Source: a virus. Taken from it: a stretch of 64,000 bases of DNA. Shown in pieces: positions 29,677 to 37,640 of this stretch. Positions within the stretch are counted from its first letter, which is position 1. Each line of letters opens with the position of its first letter. The notes under the pieces are model-generated. The model saw nothing but the letters and a program-made list of their open reading frames with translations, was not told the DNA's origin and did not search any database. Position numbers and translations under genes: made by a program. Location: positions 48,425-112,424 of IMG/VR virus record IMGVR_UViG_3300042691_027855. One strand, given 5' to 3'.

Positions 29677-29977
29677 CGGCACCCTCCAGCTCGACGGCGC
29701 GGGCGCGGAGTGCCTCCTCGGCACGTTCTGCAAAATACTTGCCAACCCCGTCATGCGCGTGACCCCAATCGCGAGCTTCCATGGAGCTTTGAAATGGTCC
29801 TTGAAAGTAATAAAAGTTTGGAAGACTGCAGTCTTTTTGCCGTTGCACCCATGCTCCATCCCTGAATAGAAGAACATCTGGCGTATCTTCTTCCCACGGA
29901 GTTCCCCAAGAGACGAGGATTGCGTACCAGCCGTCAAGCACTGCATCGCCATTGTCTCTGTCCTGCCAATCAGTCAT
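29669..29977 (-). CDS. Hypothetical protein with VELEGADA tail, 102 aa
   Basis: Trp/Tyr-rich soluble domain (DGWYAILVSWGTPWEED, then FYYFQGPFQSSMEARDWG) ending in an Ala/Glu/Arg helix and VELEGADA. The C-terminal helix and its DNA resemble the 3' end of the upstream gene. ATG at 29975-29977 overlaps that gene's stop. Confidence 0.55.
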   Translation of the reverse strand: MTDWQDRDNGDAVLDGWYAILVSWGTPWEEDTPDVLLFRDGAWVQRQKDCSLPNFYYFQGPFQSSMEARDWGHAHDGVGKYFAERAEEALRARAVELEGADA

Positions 29978-30368
29978 TGCCACCCTCCAGCTCGGCGGCG
30001 ATGGCGAGGAGTTCACTCATAGCCTTTTGGTATCCCCACTGAGCCGCTGTCCAGTAAGACAGTGTGCTTCCTTTAATCTTTTCCCATTGATCAATTTTAA
30101 AAAAAGGAACATCAATCTGTTTGTTTTGATCAATGGCAGCAGCTCGCAGGGCGGCGGCAATCATCCCTTCGTCGTTAGGGGCCTCCTGTTCGGCAGACCA
30201 ATAGGCAGAGAAAGCTGCATCCAACACCGCCTGCGCTTGTGGCGTACGGCGAATACCTTCAACTTTGCAAATGAAATCTGTAGCACCCTCAATTAACTCT
30301 TCTCGGAGTAAGGGGTCAGCCAAAATAGCTTTGATGTCAACTCTGTTTTGCGTTAGAGGTTCAGTCAT
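29970..30368 (-). CDS. Hypothetical helical protein, 132 aa
   Basis: Mainly helical, Ala-rich, with a central VPFFKIDQWEKIKGSTLSYW segment and a C-terminal AIAAELEGGND matching the tail of the next gene. ATG at 30366-30368 was preferred to the first Met. No family recognised. Confidence 0.55.
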   Translation of the reverse strand: MTEPLTQNRVDIKAILADPLLREELIEGATDFICKVEGIRRTPQAQAVLDAAFSAYWSAEQEAPNDEGMIAAALRAAAIDQNKQIDVPFFKIDQWEKIKGSTLSYWTAAQWGYQKAMSELLAIAAELEGGND

Positions 30369-30589
30369 TGGCAATTTGTTTCGATAAATTGTTTAGCCAC
30401 GGGAACGTCAATTTTCAACATTTCCGAGGTTCGATTTGGGCGCCAAGCCTCATCCACAGCTTGGTTGATTGCAATTCGTTCAGAAACTCCTTGTTGTCGA
30501 AGCGAGCAGTACGTCTGCCCAAACACAAAGGGATCAATCGACCCGTGCTGAGCTAGTAAAAACGGGACGACAACCAGAAACTTTATCAC
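30365..30589 (-). CDS. Small exported or membrane-anchored protein, 74 aa
   Basis: GTG at 30587-30589 overlaps the sigma-factor TGA. The N-terminus is a signal-like IKFLVVVPFLLAQH, then a small soluble domain with one Cys and a final Cys two from the end. Could be periplasmic. Function unknown. Confidence 0.55.
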   Translation of the reverse strand: MIKFLVVVPFLLAQHGSIDPFVFGQTYCSLRQQGVSERIAINQAVDEAWRPNRTSEMLKIDVPVAKQFIETNCQ

Positions 30590-31176
30590 TGAATCAAAGC
30601 CTCCAGTTCCGGGTGCTTTTCGCGCACAATTCGAGTGAAACGTGAGATATGCGAGTTGATCGCTTGCTTCGACATTCCGAACTTCTGGGCAACCTCCCCC
30701 TGACGAAGTCCTTTCTCTCCAAGAAGGCCGTAACGGGCACAAACAATTTGCGCTCGTTTGCTGTCGAGAGAACCGCAACCGGACAGAACAATGTCACGAA
30801 TTCGGGCGGAAGCAATCTCGTCGCGAACTTCAAACTGATTGGGATCCTCAAGATTCTTCGCCCAATCCGACTGTTCAAGCGACAGGGGATACTTCGGATT
30901 TCGGTTTTCTTTGCGCGCTAGACCTTGAACAGCTCCACGAACTTGAGGGTAAATCCAGGTCATCGGCTTGCAACCTTTGTCAGCATCAAAGGTTTCGATT
31001 GCTTTAACAATTCCCAGCAAACCCTCTTGCACAAGATCCTCTCGGCTGTGCTTCGGGGCCATCCAGGCGTATTTGTTCACCAGTTTATGAACTAGCGGAG
31101 TGTATTGCTTAATCACTTGAGTGACAGCGCGGGCGTCGCCCTTGACAGCGTCGTAGAAGGTTTGGTCGTTACTCAT
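30586..31176 (-). CDS. Sigma-70-family factor B, 196 aa
   Basis: Clear sigma region 2: DAVKGDARAVTQVIKQY..HKLVNKYAW, SREDLVQEGLLGIVKAIETF (core-binding helices) and GCKPMTWIYPQVRGAVQGLA (-10 recognition). A region 4 helix-turn-helix (LRQGEVAQKFGMSKQAINSH) ends the protein. Region 3 is short. It has its own early promoter at 31197, which suits an early-made factor that redirects polymerase. Distinct in sequence from factor A. Confidence 0.9.
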   Translation of the reverse strand: MSNDQTFYDAVKGDARAVTQVIKQYTPLVHKLVNKYAWMAPKHSREDLVQEGLLGIVKAIETFDADKGCKPMTWIYPQVRGAVQGLARKENRNPKYPLSLEQSDWAKNLEDPNQFEVRDEIASARIRDIVLSGCGSLDSKRAQIVCARYGLLGEKGLRQGEVAQKFGMSKQAINSHISRFTRIVREKHPELEALIQ

Positions 31177-31196
31177 GGTTCTCATCAACTGTAATT

Positions 31197-31234
31197 AGTA
31201 TACCGCTTTTCGGCCAGTTTGCAAAGGGGGTAAA
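31197..31234 (-). promoter_or_regulatory. Promoter of sigma factor B
   Basis: TATACT with TTGCAA 16 nt upstream, and a further TTTACC that directly follows a CCGCCCC/GGGCGG hairpin, so a terminator-like stem feeds into the promoter. Confidence 0.7.
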
Positions 31235-31262
31235 CCGCCCAGACATGGGGCGGTTATCCGCC

Positions 31263-31493
31263 TCAGAGATCAAATTTCGTAAGAGCAGCTTCTGTCATGG
31301 CTTGCCGTTCCGCCCAGCCGACACCCCCGTCCTTCCCTTGGGAGGGATTTACGCATCGCTCAGCCTTTTCGGTAGGTAATCGCCTGCATACGAGAGCGTT
31401 GAGATCTTCGTCTTTTCCAGGTTTTCCTGTGGACCAGTAGAGTTGTCCTTGAACCCAGTGGGCTCCACAGACGGGGCAGTTTCGGTTAGACAT
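31263..31493 (-). CDS. Zinc-ribbon-like protein, 76 aa
   Basis: CPVCG at residues 6-10 and a second pair formed by VCRRL and ERCVN give a C-x2-C ... C ... C pattern typical of a small zinc ribbon, with Trp-rich loops between. About 145 nt of its 5' half overlaps the dCMP deaminase frame. ATG at 31493. Confidence 0.6.
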   Translation of the reverse strand: MSNRNCPVCGAHWVQGQLYWSTGKPGKDEDLNALVCRRLPTEKAERCVNPSQGKDGGVGWAERQAMTEAALTKFDL

Positions 31494-31951
31494 TGTAAGT
31501 CGGCCTCTGTATAGTAAAGGAGTTTCACGCCGGATTGATATAACATTTCATTCGCCAGCTTGAAACTTGCCCTCCACCTTTCAGGGGCATTCGCTGGGTT
31601 TGGACACACAACTCTTTTCACTCCCGCTTGAATAAGCGACGCAGCGCATTGGCTGCAGGGAGGGAAAGTAACGTAGGCGGTGCAGGACTGTGTTTTAGCA
31701 CCGTTTTTAGCAGCGTTCATGATAGCGTTCGCTTCGGCATGAACTGTAACTGCCAATTTGTAATCGCGATCTTCGTACAGTTCCAGAGAGTCTGACAAAG
31801 TGCTCGGAAAACCATTGTATCCCGAAGCGATCATGCGACGATCGGTAACTAGAACGCAACCAACTTTGGTGCCTGGATCTTTGCTCCAGAGGCGCACCTC
31901 TTCGGCGATTCGGAGGAATCTACGATCCCACTTTAATAGATGTGGGTTCAC
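31349..31951 (-). CDS. dCMP/deoxycytidylate deaminase-like protein
   Basis: Zinc deaminase motifs: VHAEANAI (H-A-E with catalytic Glu) and FPPCSQCA (P-C-x2-C). The start of the domain (LLKWDRRFLRIAEEVRLWSKDPGTKVG) is typical of phage dCMP deaminases, which feed dUMP to thymidylate synthase. I give the GTG at 31949-31951; an ATG at 31993 is the alternative. The last ~45 residues extend beyond the usual domain into the zinc-ribbon gene. Fits with thyX, nrdAB and mazG in the same window. Confidence 0.85.
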   Translation of the reverse strand: MNPHLLKWDRRFLRIAEEVRLWSKDPGTKVGCVLVTDRRMIASGYNGFPSTLSDSLELYEDRDYKLAVTVHAEANAIMNAAKNGAKTQSCTAYVTFPPCSQCAASLIQAGVKRVVCPNPANAPERWRASFKLANEMLYQSGVKLLYYTEADLQCLTETAPSVEPTGFKDNSTGPQENLEKTKISTLSYAGDYLPKRLSDA

Positions 31952-32180
31952 CAAGGAACTCGATGTAGTCTGAGAGGGCGGATGCAAACTCATTGAATAC
32001 GTGTTTTTTCGATGTAAAGTCCAGACCAAAATGGTCGGAAGAATCTACAAACCCGCTCCAGCAGGTTTCAAGCTCAGCAAGGCCAAACTCCACCTGGATG
32101 AAGGAGGTGGAAGTGCCGAGCTGGAGATTACCGATTGCGGCAATCATCATATCTTTGAAAGTGCACTTGGAAGCTTTCAT
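31920..32180 (-). CDS. Hypothetical protein, 86 aa
   Basis: Soluble mixed alpha/beta protein with three Cys and a Phe-rich middle (VEFGLAELETCWSGFVDSSD). It overlaps the MazG-like stop by 4 nt. No family recognised. Confidence 0.5.
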   Translation of the reverse strand: MKASKCTFKDMMIAAIGNLQLGTSTSFIQVEFGLAELETCWSGFVDSSDHFGLDFTSKKHVFNEFASALSDYIEFLGEPTSIKVGS

Positions 32181-32506
32181 CGGTCGTCACCAGAGCCAGC
32201 GATCACTCCACGCTCAGCACGAGAAGCAAGTTTGTCCAGGTTCATTTGCATGATTTCCTCCATAGTGTAGTCAAGTTCGTAAGCAAGAACCGCTACATAC
32301 CAGCAAACATCTGAGAGCTCGAGGGCGATCTTTTCCCGAGCGGGGTCAGTAAGAATTCCGTCCCCATCCCGGATAATCTTTTTCGCCTTTTCTGCAACCT
32401 CGCCCGCTTCACCGACCAGTCCGAGAGTCGGATAAATGAAATTTTGCCCTTGATTCGGGTAAATTGCCGTTGCAAGGGCGCTGCTTTGATAGTCGTTCGG
32501 GGTCAT
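32177..32506 (-). CDS. mazG: MazG-like nucleotide pyrophosphohydrolase
   Basis: 109 aa with the metal-binding pattern of the all-alpha NTP-PPase family: GLVGEAGEVAEKAKK (E-x-x-E) and LELSDVCWYVAVLAYEL (E-x-x-D). The protein hydrolyses NTPs or dNTPs, and cyanophage MazG has been tied to nucleotide recycling or ppGpp control. ATGA overlap with the homing endonuclease gene. Confidence 0.88.
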   Translation of the reverse strand: MTPNDYQSSALATAIYPNQGQNFIYPTLGLVGEAGEVAEKAKKIIRDGDGILTDPAREKIALELSDVCWYVAVLAYELDYTMEEIMQMNLDKLASRAERGVIAGSGDDR

Positions 32507-33165
32507 TTTCTTTTGTTAATCCAGTTAGGTCCAGGTTTTGTTTTGCTGCGTTTTGTTTCACCGGTCTCAGGGTTTACCCACCACCGGGTTCCTGAGGCGT
32601 TCCCTTCTTTACCGAACCAGTATCTTTCCTCAGTCGGTACACTGAGTTGGTACTCTCTCAGTTTGTCTCGGGTTTCTTGGGAGACTTCTCGCCCTAATGA
32701 CGCAAGACCGATTGAGGGTCTTCCGGTGCTCCAGCCCGTGGGACATTCGCGTGTGTAACGTTCTTCCCCAGTTATCGGGTTGTAAAACCAGCGCATGTGT
32801 GTTGCCGGGGCAAGTTCACCCGTTTTTCCGTACATGGGGTTGTTTTCACCTCTTGTTTGAAGAGACTTTTTTAATTTAGTTTCTTCAGTGTGCCCCACGC
32901 ACTCAAACTTTTTAGAGGTTTGATACGAACGGTTTGCGTACTGCGGATCAGTTGCAACCTGAAACACTCTTTGCCACTGTATTTCAGCAACGATTGCTGC
33001 CTGAGATGTTTTGTAGTACCCAAGAATAATCCGGGTATCAGGGTTAAAGGAGGAGTCCGTGAAAGACCCCAAGTACCCATCATGAAGATTGGAAGTGGAT
33101 CTCTTTCCGATGTAGTCCCTTCCCGTTTTAAGACTCTCGTACGAGAGGTAGACAATGTGCCACAT
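32503..33165 (-). CDS. Putative homing endonuclease with NUMOD3-like region, 220 aa
   Basis: The N-terminus (MWHIVYLSYESLKTGRDYIG, then KRSTSNLHDGYLGSF) resembles phage-borne homing nucleases near GIY-YIG. The middle GENNPMYGKTGELA is a NUMOD3-type DNA-binding repeat, and the Trp/Gly-rich C-terminus repeats GNASGTRWWVNPETGE. It has its own strong promoter with a very short leader. Not inside an intron as far as I see; probably a free-standing mobile gene. Confidence 0.7.
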   Translation of the reverse strand: MWHIVYLSYESLKTGRDYIGKRSTSNLHDGYLGSFTDSSFNPDTRIILGYYKTSQAAIVAEIQWQRVFQVATDPQYANRSYQTSKKFECVGHTEETKLKKSLQTRGENNPMYGKTGELAPATHMRWFYNPITGEERYTRECPTGWSTGRPSIGLASLGREVSQETRDKLREYQLSVPTEERYWFGKEGNASGTRWWVNPETGETKRSKTKPGPNWINKRK

Positions 33166-33185
33166 GGTGAGCAATTGAGCGATTT

Positions 33186-33213
33186 ATTATAGGGAGTGGT
33201 AACCCCGGTAAAC
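33186..33213 (-). promoter_or_regulatory. Promoter of the homing endonuclease gene
   Basis: GTTTAC, 16-nt spacer, TATAAT; the ATG is only 21 nt past the -10 box, so the leader is very short. Confidence 0.8.
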
Positions 33214-33726
33214 CTAGAAGCCGACATCCACCTCGCGAGCGCACCCTTGTTCAACAAGGTCGTCCCAGTCCATCAAAGCAGCGCCCAACGTAAATTTGAC
33301 GCTGGTTGGGGTTTTACCCGCAAAAGCTGCCACTTCAGTCAGGAGTTGATTGTAAAAGGCAATTTCCGATACGAACTCGTTCACCAAAAGCGTTGGAATG
33401 AAAACCATCGCTGACATTTCATGCCCTTCCACAATGAAATACATCGTGATCGATTCGTCCAACCGACTGAACGTAAGAGTGTGAACGATATCGTCTGTGT
33501 TCTTGCGAGTTTCAACCAGCAACTTGTTCCAGCTGGCTTCCTCTTTTCTTTGAAGAGTCTCAACGTTCTTTGCAACCCACTCTGGGCTGTACTCGTAACC
33601 GTAATCGTTCACAGCGTCGGCTACAACGGTGACACCGGTTAAATACACACCTAGAAGGTCGCTTTTGCCTTTCTTGACAACCAGATTTTTCAGGAATGTC
33701 TGCGGATCAGTGTACTTTTGAGCCAT
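33214..33726 (-). CDS. Hypothetical protein, possible ThyA-fold relative, 170 aa
   Basis: The C-terminal part (EIAFYNQLLTEVAAFAGKTP, then TSVKFTLGAALMDWDDLVEQ) recalls the end of the thymidylate synthase/dCMP-hydroxymethylase fold, but the catalytic Cys region is not visible, so an active ThyA is unlikely. The stop abuts the promoter at 33186-33213. The ATG at 33724-33726 was chosen because earlier residues lack protein character. Confidence 0.45.
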   Translation of the reverse strand: MAQKYTDPQTFLKNLVVKKGKSDLLGVYLTGVTVVADAVNDYGYEYSPEWVAKNVETLQRKEEASWNKLLVETRKNTDDIVHTLTFSRLDESITMYFIVEGHEMSAMVFIPTLLVNEFVSEIAFYNQLLTEVAAFAGKTPTSVKFTLGAALMDWDDLVEQGCAREVDVGF

Positions 33727-34126
33727 TGTTGTACTTCTTTTGGGAGGTTTGCGGTTGATCCTGGTAGACAATGTGCCCACCGTTTTCAACGGTCTTGGTG
33801 GGATCATGAGGTAGAACTTCGCGGGTATTATTGCCCACACGGTTCATTCGCATCTTTCCTTCTTGTCCGAACTCCGGGTGCGTACGAAGAAGATCTCGCG
33901 CATTTCGTTTCGACTCGATCGAGAAATCTCCGTAGTAGCGTTGAATGGCATCGTCCTCAGAGAAAGCCGGAATGTCCTGATCTTTTCTCGATTTGATTTT
34001 GCGCTCAAGGGATTTCTTCAGGTCGAACTCTCCAGCAGCGTTCTGATACTTTTGCGTTGGCGTTCCAGCACTGTTGAGAGGCGTTGGTGTATCGGGGGTG
34101 TTGCTGCTGAAGAATTCGCTGCTCAT
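33707..34126 (-). CDS. Hydrophilic hypothetical protein, 139 aa
   Basis: Ser/Thr/Pro-rich start, a Lys/Arg/Asp middle (LKKSLERKIKSRKDQDIPAF) and Asn/Gln-rich end; largely disordered by composition. Starts with ATGA overlap. Unknown. Confidence 0.5.
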   Translation of the reverse strand: MSSEFFSSNTPDTPTPLNSAGTPTQKYQNAAGEFDLKKSLERKIKSRKDQDIPAFSEDDAIQRYYGDFSIESKRNARDLLRTHPEFGQEGKMRMNRVGNNTREVLPHDPTKTVENGGHIVYQDQPQTSQKKYNNGSKVH

Positions 34127-34506
34127 GTCAAAGGAAGACGCAAGGAAGGTACGAAAACGTTTTCACCGACGCGACGAATTCCAATCACATATTTTGCGGT
34201 GAAATACTCCCCAGGCTGAGGAATCACGTAGCTGAATTTGATGATCTGCCACAGAGGGCAGAGGAAGAAAGAATGCTCGAGACTTTCCGTGCCTTTGGCA
34301 TACAGCTTGGCTAGCAGCCGAGGGGTATACTGCTCACAGAGACACTCAATCTCTTGAACAGTGCCAATCTTGTCGTAAAGGTTTGCGGGGTCGTCACAGC
34401 AGGTGAAGCCTTCTGATTCGAGCTGGGCTTTCAACCTTGCTTGTTTTTGACACTCATAAGAAAATGCGTCCACCGTGGTAGTCTCGAGAGAGTTAGTTAC
34501 ATTCAT
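34123..34506 (-). CDS. Hypothetical protein, 127 aa
   Basis: ATG at 34504-34506 with GAGGG 9 nt upstream, in a GAGGGTATAA context that may double as a -10 box. Cys-rich in the first half (YECQ, FTCCDD, EIECLCEQY, five Cys within 45 residues), which could bind metal, and a beta-rich second half. Family unknown. Confidence 0.5.
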   Translation of the reverse strand: MNVTNSLETTTVDAFSYECQKQARLKAQLESEGFTCCDDPANLYDKIGTVQEIECLCEQYTPRLLAKLYAKGTESLEHSFFLCPLWQIIKFSYVIPQPGEYFTAKYVIGIRRVGENVFVPSLRLPLT

Positions 34507-34516
34507 AGTTATACCC

Positions 34517-36502
34517 TCAGGAGATCGTTTCCAGGCGAACCAGCTTCTCACGAGCAACAGAGCGGAACTTTTCAGCGCGATCGGGTGAGTAGTGCTTGTT
34601 TTCCAGCCACTTGTCATAACAACGCTCTTCCGGATTGCTCAGACGAATTCGATCGAATTCCTCGATTTCCTCGATAAGTTCTTTGCCCTCCATCTGCAGT
34701 TCTTCGCTCGCGTGACGCATGTTTTCCCAGTTCTCGATCACGTAGTTCGCAGACCCACCGATCTTGAAGCCGTCTCGCATCACCAGTTTTTCCATCATGT
34801 CCTTGATAACTTCAGCGGTGGTTGAACTTCCCCCTGAGTTACGGCCGAACTGTTCGAAATACGTGACGGCTTTCTTGATCGATTCCCAACGAATCTCACG
34901 GAAACCTTGATAGTAGTGCGTCGATGGCCTACCTGCGAGTTCCCAGTGTTTCTTCATCCTGGTCATCATGTGAAGGCCCGACGGGTCAACTCCAAGGAAG
35001 TAGAAGTGGTCGAGGCATTCTTGTAGCATGTCCGGCGTGAGCTCAGGGATTTCCGTGTTTCCTGTCCGGAGCATCCACGCAAATGCCATCCCATTGACGA
35101 GCGCCTGTGTAACATCCGCTTTGAAGCGGATCCTCTGCCGAGTCGTCCAGTACCGGACCTCGACTTGGAGCCGGTTAATTGAAGGGTCACGAGTGTCGTT
35201 GATGACTTCCCAGAATCGGTCAGTTGCCAACCGCAAGCACCAAAGATAAAGCGCCTCTTGACTGACCCCGAGTTTGTCCGCAAGGTACGGGATATGTGCC
35301 CGTGGGCGGAGATCCGGTGAGCCCTCCGAAACGGTTCCCTCCAGAGTCTCTCGATTCTTTGCCACTTCGTACTCGCGGTAGGTCGAAATGATTTTGATTC
35401 GGTCGATAATGCCTGGATCAAGATCGTAGGCGAACTTGCTATTCCAGTCGTTTGAGTTAACCAGGATAACAGTCTTCGGCCAAATCTGCTCAGCGGCCTG
35501 AAACTTCTCTTCAACTTGGAACAAGCCATTGGTAATCAGGATTTTGGTTTCTTCGGCTGCGAGGAACTTTTTGAGCGACGTGAGACTTGTGTCGTCTTTG
35601 TAGGCAACGTCGCTGAGAGCTGCTGCTTTGAGACCGAATCGGTCCTCAGTTGATTTGAAGGTGTGGGTGACGAAACCACATCGCTGAAGAGCTGCTGTGA
35701 GCCCATTGAACAGGGTTGACTTACCAAGACCTGCGTCTTTCCCGACGATAACACCCGCCATACGAGCGGTGTGGTCCACTGGCTCTGTCCTCCCGGGAGG
35801 AAGGTGATTGGCTCTGCCGACACCAACTCTTCCGAGGATAAGTCGGAGCATTTCTTGCTCGGCTTCGGGGAAGATTGTGAAAACATCAGAAAAAGTGACC
35901 TTGTTAAGCGCAGGGTCAAACCAATCCCGGTCAGGAACCCAGATCCGAGGGTTAAGAACAGGTTGGCCACCCCAACGGCCAACTGGGTCAAAGGTGTGTC
36001 CATAGTCAAGTGTTTGGTGAATGTTCTTCGCTTGATTCACCCGCTTCATCTTCAGCAGGCGTTCAGTGAAGGAAGATAGATCGCTGTCACCCGCTTTCGG
36101 GCGAAACAAAGGTTCCCAGAACGTTCTTACTTCTGGTTCACAAGTGTCCGGGTGAAAGGCAGCTTCGATCAGCTCGAAGTGAGCATCGGTGCAGATGTCC
36201 TGCAGTGGTTCAAAGGAGTTTGGATACTTGATTCCCTTTATTTGCTCCGGTGGTTGCGGTCTTAGAATGCGGTGGTTAACGTGGTCGCCAGTTTCGGTGA
36301 GTTCCACTCGGAAACCCCGAGCCTCAAGAAGTGCGATCCCAGCGTTGTACAGCTCCGATACTTTCACGGGAGCTTTCTTGTCTTCCTCCTCTTTCTTTGC
36401 CGATGAGCCAAATGAGCGTGCTTTCTTCCTTTCTTTTCCTTTCCCTAGAATGTCAATTTCTTGTTTCGTGGTGCCAGCAGCTCCAGAAAAAGGGTCGGCC
36501 AT
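34517..36502 (-). CDS. Primase/helicase-like P-loop ATPase, 661 aa
   Basis: Walker A at about residues 254-263 (VGKDAGLGKST), downstream TKILITNG and VILVNSNDWNSKF (Walker B and sensor-like), then a C-terminal helical region. Layout and length fit SF3/D5-type phage replicative helicases fused to a primase-like N-terminal part (residues 60-200). Adjacent to a candidate ssDNA-binding protein, supporting a replication role. Confidence 0.7.
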   Translation of the reverse strand: MADPFSGAAGTTKQEIDILGKGKERKKARSFGSSAKKEEEDKKAPVKVSELYNAGIALLEARGFRVELTETGDHVNHRILRPQPPEQIKGIKYPNSFEPLQDICTDAHFELIEAAFHPDTCEPEVRTFWEPLFRPKAGDSDLSSFTERLLKMKRVNQAKNIHQTLDYGHTFDPVGRWGGQPVLNPRIWVPDRDWFDPALNKVTFSDVFTIFPEAEQEMLRLILGRVGVGRANHLPPGRTEPVDHTARMAGVIVGKDAGLGKSTLFNGLTAALQRCGFVTHTFKSTEDRFGLKAAALSDVAYKDDTSLTSLKKFLAAEETKILITNGLFQVEEKFQAAEQIWPKTVILVNSNDWNSKFAYDLDPGIIDRIKIISTYREYEVAKNRETLEGTVSEGSPDLRPRAHIPYLADKLGVSQEALYLWCLRLATDRFWEVINDTRDPSINRLQVEVRYWTTRQRIRFKADVTQALVNGMAFAWMLRTGNTEIPELTPDMLQECLDHFYFLGVDPSGLHMMTRMKKHWELAGRPSTHYYQGFREIRWESIKKAVTYFEQFGRNSGGSSTTAEVIKDMMEKLVMRDGFKIGGSANYVIENWENMRHASEELQMEGKELIEEIEEFDRIRLSNPEERCYDKWLENKHYSPDRAEKFRSVAREKLVRLETIS

Positions 36503-36531
36503 GTTTTAGTTTGGATAGTTGTTTCCGTTCG

Positions 36532-36560
36532 AGTATAGCAAAAAGCCCCAGCCGGTAAGG
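36532..36560 (-). promoter_or_regulatory. Promoter before the helicase gene
   Basis: TTACC-type -35, about 17-nt spacer, TATACT. The -35 lies inside the terminator stem of the upstream gene. Confidence 0.6.
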
Positions 36561-36567
36561 CCAGGGC
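36540..36567 (-). terminator. Terminator after the ssDNA-binding candidate gene
   Basis: Nine base pairs (GCCCTGGCC with GGCTGGGGC, two G-U), a TTAC loop, then TTTTT. It overlaps the promoter at 36532-36560. Confidence 0.8.
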
Positions 36568-36582
36568 AAAATGTCAAGGAGT

Positions 36583-37551
36583 TCAGAAGTCCAGATCGAA
36601 CGAATCAGGGTCTTCGGCGAACGCAGCAACCTTTAGGATGCACTTCGCAGTCGGGAATCCATTATACTCGCCATGTTCAATCACGCGGAGAGTAGCAGGA
36701 GAATCCGGGGCGATCAAAGGATCGGCAGCGAGAGTTTTCTTCAGAGCGTTGTTCGGGCGAACAATGCACCAGTCAACAACTTCGGTTTCGACGTCCATCC
36801 ATTCTCCATCAACTTCCGTGCGAACGGGAGCAGTGAAGGGCTCAGTTACCTGGGCCTGCAGGAAGTAATCGGTGCCGTACAGGCCGCCTTCCTTTTTGCG
36901 GTAAGTGGTGATCTTGTAGTCACCGATCGGCAGATTTGCCACCTTCACGAAGGGGCCAACCATCCGCTCGCCGGAGCCTTCACCACGCTTGGAAAGATCA
37001 GAGGCAAGCTGAACTTTCTCGGCGATTGCTTCCGGGTTTTCATCCAGGAGCAGGTCAAGAAGATCCGCGCTGATTTTGTCTTCGTAGTCAGCGGAACGAA
37101 CCGGAATCGGCAGAGTGTACAGAGTGCCGTCAAACGTTGTGGAAACGCTGAGGACAGGCTCGGTGAACTTGCCAATCTGTTCTTCCTTGAAGGCAAATTT
37201 GGTGCCTTTCGGGGCGGAAGGGGTAGTGATTTTACCGGGTTGAACGTCCAGGGAGATATCCTGGTCGCCCCAGCGAATCACAAGACCTTTTTCCTCAGTA
37301 GAGAAAACGGTCGGGGAGTAGAGGCGCTTGAAAACACCATTCGCGTCCGCACGGACGGTGAAAGTGCTTCCGGACTCGTCCAGATCTTCACCGGTCAGAG
37401 CCTTGAAGACCGCATTGAGAGCAACTCGCAGGCTCTCTGGAAGAGCGGAGTTCGGAATGTCGGTGTATGCCCGAGTGTAGGTTTTGCTTTCGAGTCGAGC
37501 GCGATTACGCTCGTCGAGATTGGGGCTGATTTTGAAAGTTTGAGTAGCCAT
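36583..37551 (-). CDS. Candidate ssDNA-binding protein with acidic LDF tail, 322 aa
   Basis: A beta-rich body with OB-like strand content and a C-terminal acidic tail ending AEDPDSFDLDF, which is the layout of single-strand DNA-binding proteins whose tail recruits partners. The same -LDF ending appears on the exonuclease at 47196 and the plus-strand gene at 48439. It is monocistronic with its own promoter and terminator, suiting an abundant product, and neighbours the helicase. No direct family match is claimed. Confidence 0.5.
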   Translation of the reverse strand: MATQTFKISPNLDERNRARLESKTYTRAYTDIPNSALPESLRVALNAVFKALTGEDLDESGSTFTVRADANGVFKRLYSPTVFSTEEKGLVIRWGDQDISLDVQPGKITTPSAPKGTKFAFKEEQIGKFTEPVLSVSTTFDGTLYTLPIPVRSADYEDKISADLLDLLLDENPEAIAEKVQLASDLSKRGEGSGERMVGPFVKVANLPIGDYKITTYRKKEGGLYGTDYFLQAQVTEPFTAPVRTEVDGEWMDVETEVVDWCIVRPNNALKKTLAADPLIAPDSPATLRVIEHGEYNGFPTAKCILKVAAFAEDPDSFDLDF

Positions 37552-37607
37552 TTTGTGTCTCGGTAAGAATGCGGTAGTCTGGCCTTGTTGCCAGCGCATT
37601 CAACCTT

Positions 37608-37635
37608 ACTATAGCGGCGACTCGAACAGGTAAAC
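37608..37635 (-). promoter_or_regulatory. Promoter of the ssDNA-binding candidate
   Basis: GTTTAC, 16-nt spacer, TATAGT. Confidence 0.75.
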
Positions 37636-37640
37636 TCCGC

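Noticed and set aside
32503-33165. Intron hosting the homing endonuclease
   Set aside because: Flanking genes are complete with coupled ends and no split exons or group I core were seen, so it is treated as free-standing.
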